Origin: Microthrixaceae bacterium | GTDB taxonomy: Bacteria > Actinomycetota > Acidimicrobiia > Acidimicrobiales > Microtrichaceae | Assembly (NCBI GenBank): GCA_023957975.1 | Contig: JAMLGM010000005.1 | Location: forward strand, 1 to 64,000 | Length of the DNA stretch: 64,000 bases | Direction: 5' to 3' | Shown here: positions 9,073-17,652 of the stretch, one piece after another | Layout of the letters: every line of letters starts with the position of its first letter | Position numbering within the stretch: position 1 is the stretch's first letter | Made by a program: the position numbers and the translations under genes | The notes under the pieces: model-generated | Database searches by the model: none | Told to the model about the DNA's origin: nothing | The model's input: only the letters and a program-made list of their open reading frames with translations

Positions 9073-9503
9073 CGAGCCACCAGAAGTCGGCGGTGGTGCT
9101 CGACACGATGGTTGTGTCCGCGATCCTCAACGCCACCCGGAAACCAGAACCCGCCGCCGAGTACTTGAGGCTCATCGCTCGCCGTCGCATCGTCTTGTCG
9201 TTCGCGACGATCACCGAACTTCGATACGGAGCTTTGAAAGCTAACTGGAGTGAACTTCGACGACGTTCGCTCGAACGCAGCGTCGCACACTTCTCGATCG
9301 TCCAAGCCGACGACGCGTTGATGTCGACTTGTGCCAGGCTCCGAGCATCCTGCGAAACCGATGGGCACCCGCTCGGCCAGAAACTGCACGAAGCCGACCG
9401 GTGGATCGCGGCAACCGCCATCCACCTCAACCTCGAACTCGTCTCCGACGATCGAGTGTTCACCAGCGTCAACGGGCTCACGGTCCGGTCGAGATCCCAC
9501 TGA
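9069..9503 (+). CDS. vapC: VapC-type PIN-domain ribonuclease toxin (second module)
   Basis: 144 residues. The PIN acidic residues are D12 (VVLDTMVVSAIL), E50 (TITELRYG), D110 (EADRWIAATA) and D127/D128 (LVSDDRVF), all in the expected order. The start is a TTG overlapping the antitoxin stop; the next in-frame ATG would delete the first catalytic Asp, so TTG is the only sensible start. A rare start codon plus coupling would keep toxin below antitoxin. The target RNA is unknown. Confidence 0.88.
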   Translation: MTSHQKSAVVLDTMVVSAILNATRKPEPAAEYLRLIARRRIVLSFATITELRYGALKANWSELRRRSLERSVAHFSIVQADDALMSTCARLRASCETDGHPLGQKLHEADRWIAATAIHLNLELVSDDRVFTSVNGLTVRSRSH

Positions 9504-9705
9504 CCACGTCGCAGCCCGGCACATCGCTATCCCCTGGCTCGACGAGATCAAACCAGCACCCAACGCCTCCGTCTCGCCTCGACCGCACGAACCCGAGCGA
9601 TCCCTTTCGACCGCCGGTCGGCGGCGCGCTCGCGCACCCACGTGGGGCGCCAGGCACTCGATACGGGCCGCCACGTGCAACACATCCGGCCCTAGATCCG
9701 AACGC

Positions 9706-9737
9706 GGCGAAACCCCCGAACTTCTGGGCGTTTCGCC
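9706..9737 (-). terminator. Hairpin downstream of the tRNA-Glu/tRNA-Gln genes
   Basis: Arms GGCGAAAC and GTTTCGCC (8 bp, 16-nt loop) lie 26 bp beyond the 3' end of tRNA-Glu. There is no strong U-tract, so termination is inferred from position. Confidence 0.4.
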
Positions 9738-9763
9738 CACCGTTGCGAGGGTTTCGATCAGTG

Positions 9764-9836
9764 CACCCCCAACGGGATTTGAACCCGTGCTACCACCTTG
9801 AGAGGGTGGCGTCCTAGGCCGCTAGACGATGGGGGC
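9764..9836 (-). tRNA. tRNA-Glu (anticodon CTC)
   Basis: A 73-nt cloverleaf with acceptor arm GCCCCCA/TGGGGGT and anticodon stem CCACC/GGTGG around loop CTCTCAA, giving anticodon CTC. The T-arm contains GGTTCAAATCC. The 3' CCA is not encoded. Its 3' end faces the restriction-modification and toxin-antitoxin islet. Glutamyl-tRNA synthetase lies about 1.2 kb away. Confidence 0.95.
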
Positions 9837-9872
9837 CAATGCTCGAAGCGAACTCCGAGGCGATCTGTTGTG

Positions 9873-9944
9873 TTCGGAGACGAGGACTCGAACCCCGAAT
9901 AACTGGACCAGAACCAGTTGTGTTGCCAATTACACCATCTCCGA
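9873..9944 (-). tRNA. tRNA-Gln (anticodon CTG)
   Basis: A 72-nt cloverleaf with acceptor arm TCGGAGA/TCTCCGA and anticodon stem ACTGG/CCAGT around loop TTCTGGT, giving anticodon CTG. CCA is not encoded. It lies 36 bp upstream of tRNA-Glu on the same strand and is probably cotranscribed with it. Confidence 0.95.
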
Positions 9945-10046
9945 AAGAAGGTGCTCCCGGCCGCTTCACCGAAGAGAGGTGCCCGGAAAGCGAGCAAGAT
10001 ACTAGCGGCGGGGGTGCAGCCGGCCAAATCGGCAACCCGCCTCACC

Positions 10047-10098
10047 CATTCTGTAGGTAATCGCGGTGGCTATAGCAACCGGAATTACCTACAGAACG
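10047..10098. repeat. Intergenic palindrome, family A copy 2
   Basis: Arms TTCTGTAGGTAAT and ATTACCTACAGAA pair perfectly; the interior has several mismatches and the outermost left base is changed, making this the most diverged copy. It lies between the 3' end of the YdcF-like gene and the tRNA-Gln promoter. Confidence 0.85.
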
Positions 10099-10131
10099 GG
10101 CGGCGCGAGGCGCGGCGGCGCGATGCGCGGC

Positions 10132-10179
10132 GCGGGCGAGGGCAGGCGGGGCGAGGCGGGGCGGGCGAGGGCAGGCGGG
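10132..10179 (+). repeat. G-rich direct repeat with G-quadruplex potential
   Basis: A 19-bp unit (GCGGGCGAGGGCAGGCGGG) occurs at 10132-10150 and again at 10161-10179. Together with the intervening GGGG runs the plus strand carries at least six runs of three or more G with short loops. It sits directly beyond the 3' end of the YdcF-like gene, next to palindrome A2. Confidence 0.7.
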
Positions 10180-10195
10180 TGAGGGTGACGCGGGG

Positions 10196-10942
10196 TCAGC
10201 CGATCCAGTTGACCGAACGCCGGTAGCCGATCACCCGCCCGATCGCGACCGCTCCGGTCTCACGAATCACCTGGCGGGTCGGCGACGACATGTCCACCGG
10301 CGACACGAACGCCGTCAACCCGACCTCGTGTGCAATCCCCTTGAGCCGCAGCGAGTGGTACGGGTCGCTCACCAACACCACGGTGTCGATTCCCTCACCT
10401 CGCAACACCCGACCCGACGCGGCCAACGATTCCCACGTCGAACGCCCGTCATCCACGACGATCAGGTCGTCCTCGGGCACCCCCGCCGCGATCAGGTACC
10501 GCAAGCCCGAATACGCCTCGGTGAACCGGTCCCCTTCCGCCCGACCACCCGTCACCACGATGCGAGGAACCACCTCATCGAAATACAGCTCGGCCGCATG
10601 ATCGAGTCGAGCGCGAAAGACGGCGGAGGGCGTCCCGTCGTATTGCGCGGCCCCCAGCACGACGGCCGCCTCCGCGGACGCCTTCGCCTCGGTGGCCTCG
10701 TCCCAGGTCGACGCCCACAGCACGTGCGCGAAGGTCGCGCCGAGGTAGACCACGAGCGCGACCACCACCGCACCGATCGCCCATCTCGTACGACGAAACG
10801 GAAGTCGCCGCCGCGCCTTCGCCGTCACCGGCCCCGAAGCGGTCGCTGCCGCCACCGACGACCCCGTCGACCCCGACGAATCGGACGGCACGGACGAGGA
10901 CTGGCTCACCGAGCCGTAGGAGGGTTGGTGCATTCTGGCCAC
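10196..10942 (-). CDS. YdcF/SanA-like DUF218 membrane protein
   Basis: 248 residues. A Ser/Ala-rich cytoplasmic N-terminus (1-50) with a basic patch precedes one transmembrane helix at about 54-76 (AIGAVVVALVVYLGATFAHV). A DUF218 domain follows, with AEAAVVLGAAQYDG near 93, IVVTGGRAEGD, and the STWESLAAS segment. Relatives are implicated in envelope function and vancomycin tolerance, but the reaction is unknown. The GTG at 10942 is preferred because AGGAGG is 5 nt upstream; the ATG three codons later is too far from it. Confidence 0.8.
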   Translation of the reverse strand: MARMHQPSYGSVSQSSSVPSDSSGSTGSSVAAATASGPVTAKARRRLPFRRTRWAIGAVVVALVVYLGATFAHVLWASTWDEATEAKASAEAAVVLGAAQYDGTPSAVFRARLDHAAELYFDEVVPRIVVTGGRAEGDRFTEAYSGLRYLIAAGVPEDDLIVVDDGRSTWESLAASGRVLRGEGIDTVVLVSDPYHSLRLKGIAHEVGLTAFVSPVDMSSPTRQVIRETGAVAIGRVIGYRRSVNWIG

Positions 10943-10990
10943 AAGCTCCTCCTTCGATACGGTGTCCGACCCCTAGCGCAGTCCAGTCTC

Positions 10991-12409
10991 CTAGAGAAGT
11001 GCCCTCGCGTCACGGATTCGACTGAGGGTCTCATCACGTCCGAGTACGGCGAGCGCCTCGAACAGCGGCGGCCCGACCGTACGGCCGGTGACCGCTACCC
11101 GAATCGGGCCCTGGGCCTTACCGAGTTTCAGCCCGTTCGCCTCGGCCATTTCCAACGTCGTCGCATGCAACGCCTCGGCGCTCCACTCCCCCAGGTTCTT
11201 GTACCGCCCGAGCACCTCATCGAGCCACGCTGCGGCGTCGTCGACCCCCTTGAGCGCCTTGTCCCACGAGGCCTCGTCGATGGAAATCTCGTCGAGGAAC
11301 AAGAAATCGACCTGCGGCGGCACCTCCGACAACACCCGCGCCCGAAGCTGCACCTCCGCGGCGATGCGAGCGAACACGTCCGCGTCGTATCGCTCCGCCC
11401 ACGGCTGCTGCGCGAACCACGGTTCGCAACGAGCGACGAACTCGTCGACGTCGAGCGCACGGATGTACTCGCCGTTGACCGCCTCAAGCTTCTTCACGTC
11501 GAACATCGCCGGCGACGAACCGACGTCGGAGATATCGAACAACTCGATGATCTCGGAAATCGGGCGAACCTCGATGCCATCGGAGGGCCCCCAGCCCAAC
11601 AGCGCCAGGTAATTGACCATCGCTTCGGGTAGGAAACCGCGGCGCTTGTAGTCCTCGACGCTCACGTCGTCGCGTCGCTTCGACAGCTTTTTGCGCTGCT
11701 CGTTGACGATGAGTGGCATGTGTGCGAACTCGGGCCGCCCCTCATAGCCCAACGCCTCGCGCAACAACAGCACCTTCGGCGTGACGTTGATGAGGTCCTC
11801 GCCGCGGATGACATGAGTGATGCCCATGTCGCCGTCATCGACCGCGTTGGCCACGAGAAACACCGGGGTGCCGTCGGTGCGGGCCAACACGAAGTCCTCG
11901 ATGCTGGCGTGTTCGACGGTGATGGTGCCGCGGATCAGATCGTCCCAGCTCGTCGCCCCCTCGTCTGGGGTACGGAACCGCACGACGTGAGGCCCTTCGG
12001 CCGACACCTGACGGTCGCGGCAAAAGCCGTCGTACCCCGATGCCCCACCGCCGACCGCGGCGTTGCGCGCCGCGACCTCGTCCTGGCTGCAGTCGCAGCG
12101 GTACGCCGCGCCGGACTCGACCAACCGTGCGATCGCCGCGGCGTGCAGGCCAGCCCGACCGGACTGGAAGGTCGCCTCGCCGTCGTAGTCGATGCCGAGC
12201 CACTTGAGCACGTCGAAAATGACCTGGATGAGTTCGGGCTGGCTCCGCTCGCGGTCGGTGTCCTCGATCCGCAGCACAAACTCCGCCTCGTGCCCCTGAG
12301 CGGCGAGATGGCGGGCGTGCAACCAGTTGAACAGTGCGGCCCGAGCGCTGCCGAGATGCAGGTAACCGGTCGGAGACGGAGCGAAACGAAGGCGATAGGG
12401 AGAACTCAC
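10991..12409 (-). CDS. gltX: Glutamyl-tRNA synthetase
   Basis: 472 residues. A class I synthetase with the HIGH-type signature in PSPTGYLHLGSAR (residues about 11-23) and the KMSKS-type loop KKLSKRR near 238-244; an anticodon-binding helical domain occupies the C-terminal third. It charges tRNA-Glu with glutamate and in many actinobacteria also mischarges tRNA-Gln for GatCAB amidation; which applies here cannot be decided. The GTG start has a TAGCCT box 6 nt upstream, so the mRNA is probably leaderless. It diverges from the L,D-transpeptidase gene. Confidence 0.97.
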   Translation of the reverse strand: MSSPYRLRFAPSPTGYLHLGSARAALFNWLHARHLAAQGHEAEFVLRIEDTDRERSQPELIQVIFDVLKWLGIDYDGEATFQSGRAGLHAAAIARLVESGAAYRCDCSQDEVAARNAAVGGGASGYDGFCRDRQVSAEGPHVVRFRTPDEGATSWDDLIRGTITVEHASIEDFVLARTDGTPVFLVANAVDDGDMGITHVIRGEDLINVTPKVLLLREALGYEGRPEFAHMPLIVNEQRKKLSKRRDDVSVEDYKRRGFLPEAMVNYLALLGWGPSDGIEVRPISEIIELFDISDVGSSPAMFDVKKLEAVNGEYIRALDVDEFVARCEPWFAQQPWAERYDADVFARIAAEVQLRARVLSEVPPQVDFLFLDEISIDEASWDKALKGVDDAAAWLDEVLGRYKNLGEWSAEALHATTLEMAEANGLKLGKAQGPIRVAVTGRTVGPPLFEALAVLGRDETLSRIRDARALL

Positions 12410-12415
12410 GGCCCA

Positions 12416-12421
12416 AGGCTA
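12416..12421 (-). promoter_or_regulatory. -10 box of gltX, leaderless
   Basis: TAGCCT on the minus strand, 6 nt before the GTG start at 12409. Confidence 0.6.
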
Positions 12422-12477
12422 CCGCCGACACCCACCCGGCTCCGGAGCCCGCCACGGTCGAAACCAGGTCGTCTCCC

Positions 12478-12483
12478 TAGACT
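12478..12483 (+). promoter_or_regulatory. -10 box of the L,D-transpeptidase gene
   Basis: TAGACT 10 nt before the ATG at 12494, implying a leader of only a few nucleotides. Confidence 0.5.
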
Positions 12484-12493
12484 GAACGGTGTC

Positions 12494-13408
12494 ATGACGC
12501 GTCGTTCACGTAATTTCATCGCGTTTCTCGCCGCCGGGGTTGCCGTCACCGGGCTTGTCGTGGCCTTCACCCTCGGCGAACCGACCGATGCCACGACACC
12601 GGACACGACGGTGGCGCCGACGACCGCCCCGACCACCGCCGCCACGACAACCGTTCCGATCCACCTCGAGCCGGCGGTCACCGAGATCGCCACCGGCACC
12701 GCGCCCATCGTCGAGGTGTGGCGCGAACTCCCGACGCTGGCGGCCGACAGCCTCAACCCCGCCGCCACGGACGCGGCGATCGAACTGGCGGCACAACTCC
12801 CGCACTACTCAACCCTGCGCCCGAACGCCGAGGCCATCCCCGCCGCGGGTTCGCCGGTGGTCGGCCGGCGCGCCACCGACACCGGCTGGGAGTTCGACCA
12901 CCCGACCCCGCAGCACTACGAACTCACCTTCGTCGTCACCGAGAACCACGGCGAGTGGCTCAAGGTGCTGTTGCCGGTGCGCCCGAACGGAACCCAGGGA
13001 TGGGTCCACGCCAGCCAGGTCCGCACCTCGACCATCCATGCTCACGTCGCCATCAACCTCGCTGAACGACGACTCGTCGCCACCGTCGACGGGACGGTCA
13101 TCGCCGACACCCCGGTCGTCATCGGCGCCGCCGACACCCCGACGCCCACTGGGCGACTCTTCCTCACCCACTACGACGAGAAGGCCGAGGGCTCGGCCTA
13201 CGGTCCGTGGGTGGCGGCACTGTCGGGGTTCAGCCAGGCGCTCGACAGGTTTTCTGGGGGCGTGCCGGTCATCGCCATCCACGGGACGAACAACCCTGCC
13301 GCGGTGGGACAGGCGCGATCGAATGGCTGCATTCGCATCCCGAACGACGTGATCCGGGTGTTGCGCGACTCGCTGCCGCTCGGCACACCGGTCGACATCT
13401 GGCCCTGA
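12494..13408 (+). CDS. L,D-transpeptidase (YkuD domain), membrane-anchored or exported
   Basis: 304 residues. An N-terminal basic stretch and hydrophobic segment (about 8-27) indicate export or anchoring, followed by a Thr/Pro/Ala-rich linker (TTPDTTVAPTTAPTTAATTT). An SH3-like segment lies at about 115-180. The C-terminal YkuD domain carries HGTNNP near 262 and SNGCIRI with the catalytic Cys near 279. Such enzymes make 3-3 cross-links in peptidoglycan outside the membrane. The start is the ATG just after the -10 box; the frame is open upstream through gltX antisense, which I reject. Confidence 0.92.
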   Translation: MTRRSRNFIAFLAAGVAVTGLVVAFTLGEPTDATTPDTTVAPTTAPTTAATTTVPIHLEPAVTEIATGTAPIVEVWRELPTLAADSLNPAATDAAIELAAQLPHYSTLRPNAEAIPAAGSPVVGRRATDTGWEFDHPTPQHYELTFVVTENHGEWLKVLLPVRPNGTQGWVHASQVRTSTIHAHVAINLAERRLVATVDGTVIADTPVVIGAADTPTPTGRLFLTHYDEKAEGSAYGPWVAALSGFSQALDRFSGGVPVIAIHGTNNPAAVGQARSNGCIRIPNDVIRVLRDSLPLGTPVDIWP

Positions 13409-13456
13409 GCCATTGGCGCCGTCCGCCGCCGGCCGCCGGCCGCCAGCGTCGCGGTG

Positions 13457-13954
13457 TTACCAGTTGGCGACGGCGCTGGTGATCTTCGCGGCGGGCTGTG
13501 CCAGCACCTCAGCCTCGACAAGGTCGGCGATGCTGCGCAACCGAACGTAGAAGTGCGGGTGGTGGCATTCCTCCAACAACGCGGCCCGCCGCTCGCCCGC
13601 GTCGCCCGAGGGTGGCGCCTGATCGAACCCGAGCGCGGTGACGGCCGCGGTCACGTCGTGAATCACCGGAGCCCGCCCGAACAACGAGGCCCGCTTGAGC
13701 GCGACGACGGCGATGGCCTCGCGGACATCGGCGAGGTGCTCGTGGTGGCCGAGTTTCAGCGACGACTCGACGGTGTCGACGAGACGATCGACATAGCCCG
13801 GGTCGGGTCCCGGAGCGCCGAGTCGGTCGCCTTCCGGCTGTCGACCGTCGAGTTCACCCGGTCGATCGGCGTGCCACGAACCCGGGCGCCACTTCGGCGA
13901 CTGGTAGGACTTGCGAGCGGTCGGCGACGTGGGAACGAACTCGGGTGCAGACAT
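13457..13954 (-). CDS. Conserved hypothetical protein, last gene of the leuB-ilvE-cimA run
   Basis: 165 residues, no signal peptide or transmembrane helix. The N-terminus is polar (MSAPEFVPTSPTARKSYQSP). The rest is probably alpha-helical, with ALKRASLFGRAPVIHDVTAAV and HFYVRLRSIADLVEAE segments. I do not recognise a family. It starts 33 bp after cimA on the same strand and may be cotranscribed with it. A TAATCT sequence 10 nt before the ATG may instead give it its own promoter. Confidence 0.75.
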   Translation of the reverse strand: MSAPEFVPTSPTARKSYQSPKWRPGSWHADRPGELDGRQPEGDRLGAPGPDPGYVDRLVDTVESSLKLGHHEHLADVREAIAVVALKRASLFGRAPVIHDVTAAVTALGFDQAPPSGDAGERRAALLEECHHPHFYVRLRSIADLVEAEVLAQPAAKITSAVANW

Positions 13955-13987
13955 AGTGCCCCCAAGATTATCGAAGCGCCGCCACGG

Positions 13988-15658
13988 TCACGACGTCCGG
14001 TGCAACAGGCCGAAGGTGATGGCGTCGATGAGCGCGTCCCACGACGCCTCGATGACGTTGGTGCTCACCCCGATGGTGGTCCACGTGTCGTCGCCGTTCG
14101 TCGAGTCGATCAGCACCCGGGTGACCGCATCGGTGCTCGCGGAGGTATCGAGGATCCGGACCTTGAAGTCGACCAGATGGATGTCGGAAATCGCCGGGAA
14201 TCGCGCCTCCAACGCGTTGCGCAACGCCGCGTCGAGGGCGTTGACCGGGCCGTTGCCCTCCCCCACCGCAGCGATGCGTTCGTCGCCGACCCACACCTTC
14301 ACCGTTGCCTCGGTCGACACCTCGACATCGTGACCCTCGGCCGCGACATCACCCTCGCGGTGATACGACGACACCCGATAGGCCTCGACCCGAAAGAACG
14401 GGTTGTCCCATCCCCCGGCCCGCCGCATCAACAGCTCGAGCGAGGCGTCGGCGGCCTCGAACACATACCCCTCGGCCTCGAGGACCTTGATCCGATCGGA
14501 CACCTCGGCGGCCTGACGCGCATCGAGGTCGACGCCGAACTCCTCGGCCTTCATCGCCATCCCCGCCCGCCCGCCGAGGTCGGACACCAACACCCGCGTC
14601 CGGTTGCCAACCACCGCCGGGTCGATGTGCTCATAGGAGGCGCTTCCGACCTTCGCCAACGCCGAGGAGTGCAGGCCGCCCTTGTGCGCAAACGCCGAGG
14701 AACCCACGTAGGGATCGGCGGGATGCGGGGGCAGGTTGACGAGTTCGGCCACATGGCGGCTGACTGCGGTGAGTCGGCTGATGTTGCCCTCGGGAAGGGT
14801 CGTCACCCCCATCTTGAGCGTGAGGTTCGGGATGACGGTGATCAGGTTGGCGTTGCCGGTTCGTTCGCCGTAGCCATTGATCGTGCCCTGCACGTGAGTC
14901 GCCCCGCCGACGACCGCAGCGATCGAGTTGGCGACCGCACACCCGCTGTCGTTTTGGGTGTGGATGCCGATCTTGACGTCTTCGAAATACGAGCTGACCT
15001 CCGCCACGATGCGCTGAACCTCGTGGGGCAGCGACCCGCCGTTGGTGTCGCACAGCACGAGGGTTTCGGCACCGTTGGTGGCGGCAGCTTCGAGGACTCG
15101 CAGGGTGAATTCGGGGTTGGCCTTGTAGCCGTCGAAAAAATGCTCGGCGTCGAACAACACCCGCAACCCGGCTCCGGTCAGGAACCGCACCGAGTCGGCC
15201 ACCATCGCCACACCCTCGGCGAGGTCGGTGCCGAGCGCCTCGGTCACGTGGAACGCCGACGACTTGCCCACGATGCACGCCGTCGACACGCCGGCGTTGA
15301 CCAGCGCGCTCAGCGTGGGATCCGAGTCGGTCTTGCCCGCCGGCCGACGGGTCGACCCGAACGCAACGAGCGTCGCTGTCGACAGGGCCAACTCCTTGGG
15401 AGCGCGGCGGAAGAACTCCTCGTCCTTCGGGTTCGACAGCGGGTAGCCGCCCTCGATCCAATGCACGCCGAGCCAGTCGAGCTGCTCGGCGACGCGGAGT
15501 TTGTCATCGACCGACAGCGAGATCCCTTCGAATTGGGTGCCGTCGCGCAAGGTGGTGTCGAAGATCTCGACCGATTGCACCGCGTCCGGAGCGCCACCGA
15601 CGTTCGGAAGCCACGAGGGGTCGCTGGCGGCGCCGGGCCCGCCGGAGCCGGAGGTCAT
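13988..15658 (-). CDS. cimA: (R)-citramalate synthase
   Basis: 556 residues. The N-terminal TIM barrel begins with VEIFDTTLRDGTQ (residues 30-42), the metal and acyl-CoA binding signature of the isopropylmalate/citramalate synthase family, and the C-terminal 130 residues form a LeuA-type allosteric domain. The LDWLGVHWIEGGYPLSNPKD segment resembles the citramalate-synthase group more than LeuA. It condenses pyruvate and acetyl-CoA, opening a threonine-independent route to isoleucine. The ATG overlaps the ilvE stop by 4 bp (ATGA), so translation is coupled. A role as another acyl-CoA aldol synthase is less likely. Confidence 0.88.
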   Translation of the reverse strand: MTSGSGGPGAASDPSWLPNVGGAPDAVQSVEIFDTTLRDGTQFEGISLSVDDKLRVAEQLDWLGVHWIEGGYPLSNPKDEEFFRRAPKELALSTATLVAFGSTRRPAGKTDSDPTLSALVNAGVSTACIVGKSSAFHVTEALGTDLAEGVAMVADSVRFLTGAGLRVLFDAEHFFDGYKANPEFTLRVLEAAATNGAETLVLCDTNGGSLPHEVQRIVAEVSSYFEDVKIGIHTQNDSGCAVANSIAAVVGGATHVQGTINGYGERTGNANLITVIPNLTLKMGVTTLPEGNISRLTAVSRHVAELVNLPPHPADPYVGSSAFAHKGGLHSSALAKVGSASYEHIDPAVVGNRTRVLVSDLGGRAGMAMKAEEFGVDLDARQAAEVSDRIKVLEAEGYVFEAADASLELLMRRAGGWDNPFFRVEAYRVSSYHREGDVAAEGHDVEVSTEATVKVWVGDERIAAVGEGNGPVNALDAALRNALEARFPAISDIHLVDFKVRILDTSASTDAVTRVLIDSTNGDDTWTTIGVSTNVIEASWDALIDAITFGLLHRTS

Positions 15659-16569
15659 GCGAGCTCGACCCAGTGCGCGTACTTCGGGTTTTTCCCACGC
15701 ACGACATCGGCGTAGGCCTGCGCCACCACCGAGCCGATCGGGCCGGGGCACGGGATGTCACGGTCGTCGACCGAGTTCACCGTCGACACTTCGGCAGCGG
15801 TTCCACACAGGAACATTTCGTCGCAGGTGTACAGGTCCGAGCGGGTCAGGTCGCCTTCGACCACCTCGTGGCCCAGATCGTTGAGGATGGCCGACACCGT
15901 CGACTGGGTGATGCCCTCGAGCGCTCCCGCCGACAGCGGCGGGGTGACGATCCGGTCGCGGCGCGCCACAAAGATGTTCTCGCCGGTGCACTCGGCGACC
16001 AGACCCAACTTGTTGAGCATGATCGCCTCCTCATAACCGGCGTTGAGGGCCTCGACCTTTGCGAGCGAGCTGTTCACGTAGTTGCCCGTGGTCTTGGCGG
16101 CCGGGGGCATCGTGTTGTGGTCGTGGCGGGTCCACGAACTGATCTTCATCCGCACGCCCTTGGTGACCGCTTCGTCTCCGAGGTAGGCCCCCCACGGCCA
16201 ACAGGCGATGGCGACATCGATCGAACATGGCAGGGTGTTGAGCCCCATCTCGCCGTACCCGTAATAGGCGATCGGGCGGATGTAACAGCCTGGGAGGCCC
16301 GAGGACCGCACCGTGTCCTTGGTCGCCTGCACGATCTCGTCGACCGTGTAGGGAATCTTCATGCCGAGAATCTTCGCCGAGCGAAACAGCCGCTCGATGT
16401 GTTCGGTCAGGCGGAAGATGCCCGGGCCGCCGTCGGTCTCATAGGCCCGAATGCCCTCGAAGACACCCATCCCGTAATGCAGGGTGTGGGTGAGCACGTG
16501 GATCTGGGCGTTCTCCCAGTCGACGAGTTCGCCGTTCATCCAGATCTTTGGTGTGGGGGTGATGGGCAT
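15655..16569 (-). CDS. ilvE: Branched-chain amino acid aminotransferase
   Basis: 304 residues, fold-type IV PLP enzyme. The PLP lysine is K159 in MPPAAKTTGNY, matching the position in the E. coli enzyme, and the GLVAECTGENIFVARRD signature follows. It performs the last transamination to leucine, isoleucine and valine. It lies 87 bp after leuB and overlaps cimA, so the trio forms one minus-strand operon. Confidence 0.95.
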   Translation of the reverse strand: MPITPTPKIWMNGELVDWENAQIHVLTHTLHYGMGVFEGIRAYETDGGPGIFRLTEHIERLFRSAKILGMKIPYTVDEIVQATKDTVRSSGLPGCYIRPIAYYGYGEMGLNTLPCSIDVAIACWPWGAYLGDEAVTKGVRMKISSWTRHDHNTMPPAAKTTGNYVNSSLAKVEALNAGYEEAIMLNKLGLVAECTGENIFVARRDRIVTPPLSAGALEGITQSTVSAILNDLGHEVVEGDLTRSDLYTCDEMFLCGTAAEVSTVNSVDDRDIPCPGPIGSVVAQAYADVVRGKNPKYAHWVELA

Positions 16570-16656
16570 GATGGTCCTTCAACGGGTCGGGTGGGTGCTC
16601 ACGGGGTTGGGGTCGCGGATGGTGGTCGCGGTGTGGGGGTCGCGGATGCGCTGCTG

Positions 16657-17652
16657 TTACGACACTGCGGCAGCGACGGCGTCGCCGATCTCGGTCGTCG
16701 AGCCGCTGTAGCGCTCGGGCTGCTCGCACGCTGCGGCGACACGCGCCGCCGCGTCAGCCTCGCCGAGGAACTCGAGCATCATCGCCGCCGATGCGATCGC
16801 GGCGATCGGGTTGGCCTTGTTCTGTCCGGCGATGTCGGGGGCCGTGCCATGCACCGGTTCGAACAGCGACGGCCCGGTGCGGTCGGGGTTGAGGTTGGCC
16901 GAGGCCGCAAACCCCACGCCGCCAGCGACGGCTCCACCCAGATCGGTGAGGATGTCGCCGAAGAGGTTGTCGGTCACGATCACGTCGTATCGCTCGGGGC
17001 GCTCGACGAAGTGGATGCACGCCGCGTCGATGTGGTCATAGCCGGTGGCCACCTCCGGATAGTCGGCGGCGACGATGTCGAAGGTGCGCTGCCACAGGTC
17101 GCCAGCGAAGGTCAACACGTTCTTCTTGTGGATGAGATGGCAGGTCTTGCGCTCGGTCTGCATCGCCCGGTCGAAGGCATAGCGGATGGCGCGTTCGGCC
17201 CCCTTGCGGGTGTTGACCGAACCCTGGGTCGCGATCTCGAACGGCGTGCCCTTTCGCAGGAACCCACCCTCGCCGGCATAGGTGCCCTCGGTGTTTTCCC
17301 GGATCACCTCGAAATCGGTCTTCGGGGCCAGGCGGAACGGGCGGAGGTTGATGTACATGTCGAGCTCGAACCGGGTGCGCAACAACACCCCGCGTTCGAC
17401 CAGTCCGGCAGGAGCACTCACCCCGGGCGCAGGGTCGCCGACCGCTCCGAGCAGGATGGCGTCGACCTGCCGCCATTCGTCGAGCACCGAATCGGGCAGC
17501 ACCGTGCCGTCGCGCAGATAGCGGGCCGCGCCCAGGTCGTAATCGATGCGCTCATAGGAGACCCCCGTCGCGTCGAGCACCTTGAGTGCCTCCGCGGTGA
17601 CCTCCGGGCCGATTCCGTCGCCTCCGACCACTGCGATCCTGTGAGTTGCCAT
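16657..17652 (-). CDS. leuB: 3-isopropylmalate dehydrogenase
   Basis: 331 residues. Signatures of the isocitrate/isopropylmalate dehydrogenase family are present: VVGGDGIGPEVTAEALKVL at the N-terminus, ENTEGTYAGEGG near the active site, and NLFGDILTDLGGAVAGG as the metal-binding motif. It oxidises and decarboxylates 3-isopropylmalate in leucine synthesis and may also act on the citramalate-derived substrate. The ATG at 17652 has GGAAAGGA upstream. It is first in the leuB-ilvE-cimA operon and divergent from greA. Confidence 0.95.
   Translation of the reverse strand: MATHRIAVVGGDGIGPEVTAEALKVLDATGVSYERIDYDLGAARYLRDGTVLPDSVLDEWRQVDAILLGAVGDPAPGVSAPAGLVERGVLLRTRFELDMYINLRPFRLAPKTDFEVIRENTEGTYAGEGGFLRKGTPFEIATQGSVNTRKGAERAIRYAFDRAMQTERKTCHLIHKKNVLTFAGDLWQRTFDIVAADYPEVATGYDHIDAACIHFVERPERYDVIVTDNLFGDILTDLGGAVAGGVGFAASANLNPDRTGPSLFEPVHGTAPDIAGQNKANPIAAIASAAMMLEFLGEADAAARVAAACEQPERYSGSTTEIGDAVAAAVS

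Noticed and set aside
847..9763. Attachment-site duplication flanking the restriction/toxin islet
   Set aside because: I looked for a copy of the tRNA-Glu 3' end in the region before hsdM and saw none, and no integrase gene is present in the window.
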